A DNA stretch of 10,759 nt, from NCBI GenBank assembly GCA_027459525.1, contig DAIDIC010000075.1, forward strand, positions 1-10,759, read 5' to 3'. The notes under the pieces are model-generated. The model searched no databases and was not told the origin of the DNA. It saw nothing but the letters and a program-made list of their open reading frames with translations. This DNA is from JAJYBV01 sp021812265 (lineage in GTDB: Bacteria; Chloroflexota; Ktedonobacteria; Ktedonobacterales; JACDGC01). Of the stretch, positions 1 through 5,867 are shown one piece after another. Position 1 is the stretch's first letter. The number at the start of each line of letters is the position of its first letter. The translations under genes were made by a program, and so were the position numbers.

Positions 1-60
1 CAGCATCTCCCTATCTATGGGTTTGGGGTCTTGCTGTGGGTTGACTTGCTGTTTTGACAT
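1..60 (-). CDS. N-terminal fragment of an unidentified protein (runs off left edge)
   Basis: An ATG at 58-60 opens a frame that stays open for all 20 codons to the window edge (begins MSKQQVNPQQ, ends DREML). A purine-rich AAAGGGAAAGAGG stretch directly upstream (about 62-75) can act as ribosome binding site, and a TATACT -10-like hexamer lies 35 nt upstream. The visible part is hydrophilic and rich in Gln and Pro, with no signal peptide. Too little is seen to name a family. It follows the lipoprotein gene on the same strand but is separated from it by a structured repeat, so it probably has its own promoter. Confidence 0.5.
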   Translation of the reverse strand, partial: MSKQQVNPQQDPKPIDREML

Positions 61-94
61 ACCTCTTTCCCTTTGTTCATGTTTCTTTGCTTGT

Positions 95-100
95 AGTATA
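95..100 (-). promoter_or_regulatory. Possible -10 box for the left-edge gene
   Basis: The minus strand reads TATACT here, one mismatch from TATAAT, about 35 nt ahead of the ATG at 60. No good -35 hexamer sits 16-18 nt further upstream, so this is a weak call. Confidence 0.3.
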
Positions 101-147
101 TCTCATATTTTTCCTCTTTGCTCTTCCTGCGTAAGGTGAGTTATTTT

Positions 148-291
148 GTAGGACTTTCGCTTGAAAGAGAAGCGTATGTTTCTCGTATCTGCAACAAAGG
201 GAGGTCTGGGGACACCCCAGACCCCCGTACAAGGTGCGCCGCCCCTTGTATATCCCCGATTTTCGCTGCTGCAGCGAAAGTCATATTTTGT
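148..291. repeat. Palindrome-rich, MITE-like non-coding repeat
   Basis: This GC-rich island between two genes is almost entirely inverted repeats. A 9-bp stem (203-211 with 215-223, 3-nt loop) is followed by a 7-bp stem (228-234 with 244-250) and a palindrome (261-269 with 271-279). The ends are related: gactttcgct at 152-161 is the exact reverse complement of agcgaaagtc at 273-282, giving a 131-bp unit bounded by 10-bp inverted repeats. No coding frame here has a ribosome site and a convincing protein. It could be a non-autonomous mobile element, a dispersed intergenic repeat, or a structured RNA or terminator region between the lipoprotein and the left-edge gene. The structure is seen; the mobile origin is inferred. 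Confidence 0.45.
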
Positions 292-310
292 AAAAGATAT
301 GAAACGGCTG

Positions 311-775
311 CTATTGAATTGTTACCTTATACGTCAGGAGAAACACCGGCTGAGAACACATAGTAGATGTGCATAAAGATGTGCCGTTAAATGAAATAGT
401 TACCTGCCCCGAATGACTTGCTATGAATCGAAATATGCACGTATCTTGTGATTGATTATACCAGCCAAAAGGCGCGCTTTCATGGATAAGATTCGACGCT
501 GTATTTACTGCGCTCCATTTCATATTGGCGGAAAGATCGATTTCAAATGATTGGTTTACCTTCACTGTAATCGATTTATTTTGCTGATTTTGCGTCGCCG
601 TAACCGCCGCTTTGGGAAGCGGATCTATTGGAATTGTTTGAACAGGGCACCCATTCACAGTGGGTTTTTGCGTAACTGCCCCATTAGCGCCGGATTGCAA
701 ATTGGTTGTTGAAGCGCCGCACGCCGTTAACAGCACAAAGAACACAGCGGCAGTTGCCAAAACATATCTTTTCAT
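311..775 (-). CDS. Small secreted lipoprotein with a beta-rich, chagasin/I42-like domain
   Basis: A 154-residue protein. The N-terminus is a lipoprotein signal peptide: Lys-Arg at 2-3, a hydrophobic core, then the lipobox L-T-A-C, which places lipidation on Cys19. A low-complexity Thr/Gln/Asn linker follows to about residue 60. The rest (about 65-154) alternates hydrophobic and polar residues like a small beta sandwich: a ITVKVNQSFEIDL strand pair, a Phe-rich strand with FRFIASHSGQVTISF, a Cys pair near the end, and a final LLTYKVTI strand. This layout resembles chagasin-type (I42) cysteine-protease inhibitors or Ig-like domains, but the NPTTGY motif of true I42 inhibitors is not evident, so the function stays open. 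AAGGAG at 784-789 lies 8 nt before the ATG, supporting this start. The stop is TAG. It follows the ATPase gene by 96 nt, room for its own promoter. Likely anchored on the outer face of the membrane. Confidence 0.8.
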   Translation of the reverse strand: MKRYVLATAAVFFVLLTACGASTTNLQSGANGAVTQKPTVNGCPVQTIPIDPLPKAAVTATQNQQNKSITVKVNQSFEIDLSANMKWSAVNTASNLIHESAPFGWYNQSQDTCIFRFIASHSGQVTISFNGTSLCTSTMCSQPVFLLTYKVTIQ

Positions 776-871
776 CGTGATTGCTCCTTAACGATTACAT
801 TTTTCCTTAATGGTTTAAGGCATATTTTTATAGACGCAATAACGATATATTTGTTCCCCAAAAAAAAATTT

Positions 872-2332
872 TCATTCTGCAGCCGTCATAGCGTCGCGAG
901 CCTGCCGCCGGGCGCGATGTACAGTCGCCAGCGCTGCCTTGGCGCTATTCATAGTTTCAGTTCCCTGTTCAGTAAATTTTTCCATGCAGAAGCGTTGTGT
1001 AATAGGGTGCATCCATACGTTTGGGTTGGTTTCCTGAATCGTTTGTGTTTGCAGCAAACCAAGCTGAATCATCGAATCGATATCGCTGCGCGCATCAGAA
1101 ACCGACACTCCCGAAACAGAAGACACCACTGCGCAGGCGGTTTCTATGGAAAACAATGAATCTTCAAACACACCGAGAAGCGCAAAAATGCGCTGAGGCC
1201 GCGGAAATAGTTTCGCTACAATATACGCCAGCGTTTTACTGCCCGCCAATTGAATATCACCCGGCGGATACACGGCAGAGCCAAGTTCTGCCGCCAATTT
1301 TGCCAGCGACATATTGCTTTGGGCGGCGTATCCAGCCACAACACGCAACGCAATCGGCAGAGAAGAAACATTGGCGCAAATAGCCTTGATTGCGTCGTAA
1401 TCCGTTGAAACAGCCGGCCTGCCCCAATATTCCATCCATCCGCGAAACACATCCATTGCCTCATCCGTTTGCAGCATTTCTATTGCAAGCTCATGTATCT
1501 CAGGGATATTCCAATCTGCCGCGCTTGTAATAACCAACGCGGGGCCAACGCCATGCGCGTCACGCGCGGTAAGAACAGCCATTGCGCGTAAAATCGGAAA
1601 ATCTTCCGGCACAGAATCCAACCAAAACACCATTTGCTTTCCGCGAACTAAATCGGCGACCGCTTGTTCACCCATGCGCAAGGTAGTAGTCATAGCTACC
1701 GCGGGACCGCCAAGACGATCTAACACTTCAATCAGCAGGCGGCGCAATCCTTTATCGCCGTGCAGTTCAGATCCTATATGCCAAGAATAGCCATCGGGAA
1801 ACGTATTTTCCAGCATATGCGCCTCAAACGCGCGATTTATCAGCGTGCTTTTGCCGGAGCCATTCGGCCCGATTATTGCCAGCGCAGTCATGCCTTTCAT
1901 ATGGCGCAACTCTGCGGCAACGCGATCCAACTCTGTTTCCCTGCTAATAAACACAGGAACCGGATCGGGCAAACGCAGCAGCATTTCCGGAGCCAAAACC
2001 AGCGGAATTTCTTCGGGCGGCGTTTCAACAGCAGGTTGCGTATGTTGTTCTTCCGGGGGAGCAATTGTTTCCTGTTTTACAGCTGCTGTTTCGGATATCG
2101 GCGCGTTTTCGCGGCGCGGTAGTTGCGGCGGAGGCAAAGAAATGACGGTAATCTTGCGCTTAGGCAGAGCCTGTGTTATTCCGGCGACAACCGCTAAAGA
2201 AACAATTGTCAGCGCTAAAATCGTTAACAGCGCCTGATGCGCTTGGGAAACAATAAAAATAAAAATCAAGCCAATAATAAGCGCTCCTGCCGTAAAAAGC
2301 GCTGCCTTCACCGAGAATTTCTGTTGCCGCAT
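872..2332 (-). CDS. Membrane-anchored STAND/NB-ARC-like ATPase
   Basis: A 486-residue protein. Two hydrophobic segments at about residues 10-30 and 34-56 form a membrane hairpin, followed by a Pro/Glu-rich linker (about 60-118). The ATPase core opens with VFISRETELDRV (about 127-138), like the F(V)GRE entry motif of NB-ARC proteins. Walker A GPNGSGKS is at 155-162, a Walker B-like strand MVFWLDS at 234-240, a sensor-like ALVITS at 265-270, and a degenerate GLPL motif (SLPIAL) at 324-329. A winged-helix-like region follows (about 375-455, FALLGVFEDSLFSIETACAV onward). Unlike most STAND proteins it has no TPR, WD40 or LRR sensor repeats at the C-terminus, so sensing may reside in the membrane part or in a partner. 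AAGGTG about 7 nt before the ATG supports the start. It begins 80 nt after the kinase stop with no clear terminator between, so co-transcription with the kinase is likely. It may act as a signal switch or scaffold. The exact role is unknown. Confidence 0.8.
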   Translation of the reverse strand: MRQQKFSVKAALFTAGALIIGLIFIFIVSQAHQALLTILALTIVSLAVVAGITQALPKRKITVISLPPPQLPRRENAPISETAAVKQETIAPPEEQHTQPAVETPPEEIPLVLAPEMLLRLPDPVPVFISRETELDRVAAELRHMKGMTALAIIGPNGSGKSTLINRAFEAHMLENTFPDGYSWHIGSELHGDKGLRRLLIEVLDRLGGPAVAMTTTLRMGEQAVADLVRGKQMVFWLDSVPEDFPILRAMAVLTARDAHGVGPALVITSAADWNIPEIHELAIEMLQTDEAMDVFRGWMEYWGRPAVSTDYDAIKAICANVSSLPIALRVVAGYAAQSNMSLAKLAAELGSAVYPPGDIQLAGSKTLAYIVAKLFPRPQRIFALLGVFEDSLFSIETACAVVSSVSGVSVSDARSDIDSMIQLGLLQTQTIQETNPNVWMHPITQRFCMEKFTEQGTETMNSAKAALATVHRARRQARDAMTAAE

Positions 2333-2412
2333 GTGTGTACACCTTTTTGAGCGTGCAAATATAAAAAATATCTGCTTTTATTGTCTCATAAATGAAGCGT
2401 CCTGCCAAGAGT

Positions 2413-3387
2413 TTATAGTGGATATAACATACTGCGCAATTCGGCGGAAAACGGCCAAGTATCAATCGGTTCAATCGTATCACGAAATTGCGCCCATTCC
2501 AGCGCTTCAATCGCTTCTTCTGCTCCGGCAATTCTATCACGCTGTTCACGCTGCAAGCACCGCAATGTTACTTCTTCCAGCGCCGGGCTTACAGTAGAAA
2601 CAAAACTGCGCAGCGGTAAAGGATCGGTAAACATACGCCGAGACGCCGCCGCCAAGGGATTTTCACCCTCAAAAGGCAGTTTTCCGGTCAGCAGTTCGTA
2701 TAACACAATGCCAAAAGCATATATATCTGCCTGTTTGCCGCCGGGATCTCCCAAAACCTGCTCCGGAGCTAAATAATCGGGAGTGCCCAATATTTGTCCC
2801 GTTTGTGTTAAAGAAAACAGTGAGGCGCCGTTTAAATCGCGAGCAATACCAAAATCACCAAGCTTGGCGATAACATGGGTATCCGCGTCTAAAAGCATAA
2901 TATTCTGCGGTTTAATATCCCTGTGTATAATGCCTGCCGAATGAGCGGAACGTATGGCGTCGGCCACTTGCAAAGCAATGGTTAAGGCCCACCCTTGAGG
3001 AACGGGACCGGTTTTGCGTATCAGCTGCTTCAATGTCGGACCTTGAATATATTCCATACAAAGAAAATCGAGCTTTTCGTGATTGTCAAACATCCAGTTA
3101 GCCCAATCTTCTTGAATTTGCACAGTCGATTCCCCATAATCAAGCGCGCGGATAATATTCGGATGGTTTAAGCTGGAGACGAGCCTTGCTTCACGATGAA
3201 ACCGCGCTTTAGACACGGTGGTAAGCGGGTTGCCGGGCCGCAGCAACTTCACTGCAACCGCAGCTCCCGTATGACTGTCTTTACATCGCAACACGATAGC
3301 GGCGCCACCTTGGCCGATTTTTTTTTCGGGGATATAGCGGTTGTCTATCATTGAAGCAGCTTGTGCGCCAGTTTGCGTAGATGGCAT
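2413..3387 (-). CDS. Hanks-type Ser/Thr protein kinase, soluble
   Basis: A 324-residue eukaryotic-like protein kinase that transfers phosphate from ATP to Ser/Thr. The whole catalytic set is present: glycine loop GQGGAAIV (25-32), ATP lysine in VAVK (K47), helix-C glutamate in FHREARLV (E66), catalytic loop HRDIKPQN (155-162, D157), Mg-binding DFG (D178) and APE (207-209). It should therefore be active. A short insertion rich in Trp, Asp and Asn (about 88-106) lies just before the hinge strand. After the kinase fold the protein simply ends: no transmembrane segment, PASTA or zinc ribbon is seen. A longer frame begins at 3423, but that ATG overlaps the -10 box of the promoter and lacks a ribosome site. 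The ATG at 3387 has AGGAA about 9 nt upstream, so it is chosen. The gene lies just past the right end of the insertion sequence, ahead of the STAND ATPase. TerY on the far side of the element is a plausible partner by family precedent (TerY-P triad). Confidence 0.93.
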   Translation of the reverse strand: MPSTQTGAQAASMIDNRYIPEKKIGQGGAAIVLRCKDSHTGAAVAVKLLRPGNPLTTVSKARFHREARLVSSLNHPNIIRALDYGESTVQIQEDWANWMFDNHEKLDFLCMEYIQGPTLKQLIRKTGPVPQGWALTIALQVADAIRSAHSAGIIHRDIKPQNIMLLDADTHVIAKLGDFGIARDLNGASLFSLTQTGQILGTPDYLAPEQVLGDPGGKQADIYAFGIVLYELLTGKLPFEGENPLAAASRRMFTDPLPLRSFVSTVSPALEEVTLRCLQREQRDRIAGAEEAIEALEWAQFRDTIEPIDTWPFSAELRSMLYPL

Positions 3388-3418
3388 TGTTATATTTCCT
3401 ATTTTTATTTCCCATGCT

Positions 3419-3447
3419 ATCATATATGGATATTTACAAAATGTCTA
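3419..3447 (-). promoter_or_regulatory. Sigma70-like promoter of the kinase/ATPase unit
   Basis: The minus strand shows TAGACA at 3447-3442, a 17-nt AT-rich spacer, then TATGAT at 3424-3419. Both hexamers are one mismatch from consensus. A start about 7 nt downstream (near 3412) would leave a leader of about 25 nt before the ATG at 3387. It lies outside the insertion sequence. Confidence 0.65.
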
Positions 3448-3486
3448 GGGGTGTTTTTATAAAAAATTTGAGAATCTCTTTTGTAG

Positions 3487-3520
3487 AAAAAAATCGATTC
3501 AGGCAGCCATAAAGGCTGCC
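3487..3520 (-). terminator. Probable rho-independent terminator beside the IS right end
   Basis: On the minus strand a perfect 7-bp stem (GGCAGCC, loop TTTAT, GGCTGCC; 3502-3520) is followed after 8 nt by a run of seven T (3493-3487). The gap between stem and T tract is longer than ideal. It would stop transcription from tnpB or terY before the kinase promoter, and may be the original terminator of the terY unit. Confidence 0.4.
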
Positions 3521-3539
3521 CTTACGGTATCTCACAAAG

Positions 3540-3700
3540 GTGACGACTCCCCATGCGTAAACGCAGGGGCTTCTAGCTCGAAAGCAGGCATTGTCGTCCC
3601 AATGCCAAAATATTTATTGCAGCATTCAGGTCTCTATCTATGACGAGGCCGCAACAATCACAGTGATACACTCTATCGGCTAACGAAAGGTCACTTTTCC
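3540..3700 (-). ncRNA. Predicted omega RNA (reRNA) of TnpB
   Basis: TnpB nucleases use a guide RNA made from the 3' part of tnpB and the right end of the element, with the guide being the flanking DNA beyond the border. Here the RNA would run on the minus strand through the tnpB 3' end, the right-end hairpin at 3569-3549 and GAGTCGTCAC, then continue into flanking sequence from 3539 downward. The 5' limit given is only a guess. The call rests on family knowledge and the end structure. Confidence 0.45.
3549..3569 (-). repeat. Right-end hairpin of the IS
   Basis: The minus strand folds as CCCC-TGCG, loop TTTA, CGCA-T-GGGG: an 8-bp stem with a single bulged base, a few nt after the tnpB stop. 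Subterminal hairpins of this kind are the single-strand recognition sites of IS200/IS605 ends and the terminal stem of the omega RNA. Confidence 0.7.
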
Positions 3701-4793
3701 GATGTCCACATCCAGAGCAATTCTGACTGGTGTATGCAGGGTTTACAGCGATGTATGTGCGTGCGGCCCATTCTGCCTTGATGTGCAACAATTCTGCAAA
3801 CTGCCTCCATGCCGCATCAGCGATGCTCTTGGCAAGACAATGGTTGTGCATCATTCGATTGACCGACAAGTCCTCAACTGCGATGCAATCAAACTGGTTA
3901 ATGATATGACGACTCTGTTGATGTGTGAAATTCTCACGACGCCAACGTGTTCGCTCGTGTGTTCGCGCAACGACCTTGCGTCGCTTTTGACGTTCTTTCC
4001 ATGTGGATTGTTCTTCCTTGTTCTGATTGACCAATTGCCAGACTTGACTAGCATCCATCTCAGGATGTTCATGCTTCATCTGCTTGGTGACTTCTGCTCT
4101 CTTGGCCTTGTGGGCATCCAGGGCTTGAGCATGTTTGCGTTGTGCTTTGGCCAAGGCTTTTTCTTCCTGGCGAAAGAAACGTGGGTGAGCAATCTCTTGG
4201 CCATCAGAAAGAGCAGCAAATGTCTTGAGTCCGACATCAATGCCCACATCCTGATGAGTTGGTGGCAACGGTGTCGGCTCCCATTCACAGGAGATAGTCA
4301 CAAACCACTTACCCGTTGGCATACGCCGTATTGTGGCTGTCTTGGGATTTCCTTCAATTGGACGATGATAGACCATCTTGAGTGTACCAACCTTGGAGAC
4401 AATCAGCGTGCGGCCATCGACTGTACATCCAACAGGAACTTGAGGAAAGGTCAGACTGTCATAGCGATTCTTGCCACGAAAGCGCGGGTATCCTGCTTCT
4501 TTCTCGCATTCTTTCATCCGACGAAAGAATGCTTTCATTGCAAGATCCAGACGAACAGCCACATTCTGAAGGACCTGCGCATGCACCATCTTCAGAGAAG
4601 GACGATGTTCCTTGAGTGGAGGAATATCAGTGGCCTGATCATACTAGGAGAGACTTGCTTGCCGTTCCTTCCAAGCATCGCGCCGTTCAGCCAGCAAGTG
4701 ATTGTATAGCCAGCGGCATTCATCTATCTGCTGACTCAATATTTTCGCTTGTTGTTTCTTCGGATAGATCCGATATTTGAACGTCTTAAGCAT
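3573..4793 (-). pseudogene. tnpB: RNA-guided nuclease TnpB with in-frame amber codon at position 50
   Basis: The full frame is 406 codons from the ATG at 4793, preceded 4-5 nt upstream by AAGGAGAGG. It begins MLKTFKYRIYP, the typical TnpB N-terminus, but codon 50 is TAG (4646-4644) in a context (ASLS-stop-YDQATDIP) where I recall relatives carrying Tyr (SYYDQ), so a TAC/TAT to TAG change is likely. The frame then stays open to 3573. The catalytic part is complete: RuvC-I Asp in GIDVGLKTF (about 186), Glu in AVEDLSV (about 307), a four-Cys zinc finger (CSGC at 359-362 and CDCC at 378-381), and the last Asp in DRDLNAAINI. An internal ATG at 4589 could give a 338-residue protein lacking the first 68 residues of the wedge/REC-side domain, but it has no good ribosome site. 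Most likely a recently disabled gene; amber suppression or reinitiation are alternatives. Confidence 0.85.
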
Positions 4794-4847
4794 GTGCCTC
4801 TCCTTAACGTACTTCTATCACTATCTGCACAAAATTTCAAGTATGAG

Positions 4848-4875
4848 AAAAAATTAGGTTGCTCATCAGAGCAAC
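4848..4875 (-). terminator. Rho-independent terminator inside the IS left end
   Basis: On the minus strand GTTGCTC, loop TGAT, GAGCAAC (4875-4858, perfect 7-bp stem) is followed by CTAA and six T (4853-4848). It lies between the left-end palindrome and tnpB, so it would block read-through from terY into tnpB. It could equally be a second left-end hairpin used in transposition. Confidence 0.5.
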
Positions 4876-4887
4876 AGCACTTCTATC

Positions 4888-4907
4888 CCCCTAGCTGCAG
4901 CTAGGGG
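4888..4907. repeat. Left-end palindrome of the IS
   Basis: A perfect 20-bp palindrome, CCCCTAGCTGCAGCTAGGGG, centred on a PstI-type CTGCAG. It sits about 17 nt inside the proposed left border and is the expected hairpin of an IS200/IS605 left end. The short direct repeat GATAGAAGT (minus strand) follows it at 4887-4879 and recurs at 4819-4811 just ahead of tnpB. Confidence 0.65.
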
Positions 4908-4929
4908 TATTACGTGCATTCTTCATAAA

Positions 4930-5184
4930 GAGGCAAATCAAGCCAAATATTTTCGCTATATGGAATAATTGGTGTAATGATATGGCCTCACTTTGTTGTA
5001 TACGATTTGGCCTGTAATTACGAAATATGCAACCGCATGATTGAAAGTATACAACTGTTTCATCAGGCGCCTGTCCGAAATTATGCAACGCATTAGACTG
5101 GACTGCTGCTCAGCTTCCTTGCCGGCAGCGTAACAGCGCTTATCTTGCCGCTTCTACGCGCGGTGATTTACATATTTTGGCGCG
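4930..5184. other. Intergenic stretch between IS left end and terY
   Basis: About 255 nt with no supported gene. It holds a 9-bp inverted repeat (gttgtatac at 4995-5003, gtatacaac at 5047-5055) and a near-duplicate TATGCAAC(C)GCAT motif (about 5026-5038 and 5083-5093). On the minus strand a frame is open for about 65 codons from a TAG near 5156 to a TAG near 4949, with an ATG at 5093 but no ribosome site. It may be a decayed gene remnant or only the untranslated tail of terY. No clear terminator for terY is seen in it. Confidence 0.35.
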
Positions 5185-5850
5185 CTATAACATCTCGATA
5201 GTGGGCGGCGGCGGGGGAAATTCATTAAAACTTGTATCAGAAAGCGCGCGAGGCGCCGCCACACTCATTTTTTTAACAGAAGCCGAAACCCAAAGAAAAT
5301 ATTCATGCAGCATATCCGAACGCAGATCGCGCAGAATAAGCGTGTGGTCTGCCAACTCCTGCAAAACAGCTAAATCGGCTTGCGGCCCGCAGGCAAGAGC
5401 AATAAATTTGCCCAGCCGCGCTTTTGTGCGCGCTTTAAGCGCCTGCGCCGCGCTGCGCCATTCATCGGTAGGGGCGCCATCTGTAAGCAAAAACGCCAGC
5501 GGCTTATAGTCCCCCTTACGCTCCGGAGAGTTGGCAATTATATCCATATCCAGCGCGCGGCCAAGCTCACGCAAGGCCGCCCCTAACGCTGTGGGACCCT
5601 TTGCAATCAATGTCGGCGGTTTAAATTCAGTAATTTCAGTCAGCGGGGTACGCTGCGCGTCATATGCAAATGTAATAACGCTCAGCCACACCGTTTCTAT
5701 GGCGTAGGGGTTTTCCATCAGTTCATTATAGAGTATATTTACTCCTTCATGAACTGCAGAAATCGGTTCCCCAGCCATTGAACCCGAAACATCCAGTAAT
5801 AGATATACCGGCAGCCGCCGCGAGGGCGCAGAATCAAAATTGAGTCCCAT
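5185..5850 (-). CDS. terY: TerY-type von Willebrand factor A domain protein
   Basis: A 221-residue, single-domain vWA protein of the TerY family (tellurite/stress-response Ter systems). It opens RRLPVYLLLDVSGSMAGEPI, the TerY hallmark. The metal ion-dependent adhesion site (MIDAS) is complete: D20-x-S22-x-S24 in DVSGS, T87 in KGPTALG, and D124 in LLTDGAPTDEW. FLWVSASV (185-192) matches the usual TerY end. The C-terminus adds a short tail with five prolines (about 212-216), possibly a docking element. No signal peptide or membrane segment, so cytoplasmic. TerY proteins are known to work with a Ser/Thr kinase and a PP2C phosphatase, probably as a metal-dependent protein-binding partner. A kinase lies downstream past the IS, but no phosphatase or other ter gene is visible. 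AGAGGA sits about 7 nt before the ATG. The gene starts 17 nt after the acyl-CoA synthetase stop, so the two are probably co-transcribed. The stop is TAG. Confidence 0.9.
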   Translation of the reverse strand: MGLNFDSAPSRRLPVYLLLDVSGSMAGEPISAVHEGVNILYNELMENPYAIETVWLSVITFAYDAQRTPLTEITEFKPPTLIAKGPTALGAALRELGRALDMDIIANSPERKGDYKPLAFLLTDGAPTDEWRSAAQALKARTKARLGKFIALACGPQADLAVLQELADHTLILRDLRSDMLHEYFLWVSASVKKMSVAAPRALSDTSFNEFPPPPPTIEML

Positions 5851-5867
5851 GATATTTTCCTCTGCAA

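Larger units (their letters stand above)
3540..4924 (-). mobile_element. IS200/IS605-group, TnpB-only (IS1341-type) insertion sequence
   Basis: A single tnpB gene with no tnpA beside it, flanked by hairpin-bearing ends as in IS1341-type elements. The right end after the tnpB stop carries an imperfect hairpin (3549-3569) and finishes GAGTCGTCAC, an ending I recognise for this group, putting the border near 3540. The left end carries a perfect 20-bp palindrome (4888-4907). Just outside it the minus strand reads TTTAT (4929-4925), a plausible target-adjacent motif, which puts the left border near 4924. Exact borders are inferred. These elements have no terminal inverted repeats and make no target duplication. 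Base use in tnpB (little of the GCG/CGC richness of the neighbours) fits an acquired element. Without tnpA it would need a transposase supplied in trans. It sits between terY and the kinase gene. Confidence 0.8.

Noticed and set aside
118..363. Plus-strand frame of 81 codons through the palindromic repeat
   Set aside because: Covers inverted-repeat DNA, overlaps the lipoprotein 3' end, and lacks a ribosome site.
3702..4709. 335-codon open frame on the plus strand, antisense to tnpB
   Set aside because: It mirrors the tnpB codons, has no ribosome site or recognisable motifs, and reads as Cys/Leu/His-rich shadow protein; tnpB on the other strand has clear family motifs.
3573..4793. TAG recoding (amber read as amino acid) as explanation for the tnpB stop
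   Set aside because: The lipoprotein, terY and tnpB itself all end in TAG at sensible positions, so TAG works as a stop in this genome.
4891..5088. 65-codon minus-strand frame overlapping the IS left end
   Set aside because: Starts at a TTG with no ribosome site and runs through the left-end palindrome; no recognisable protein.
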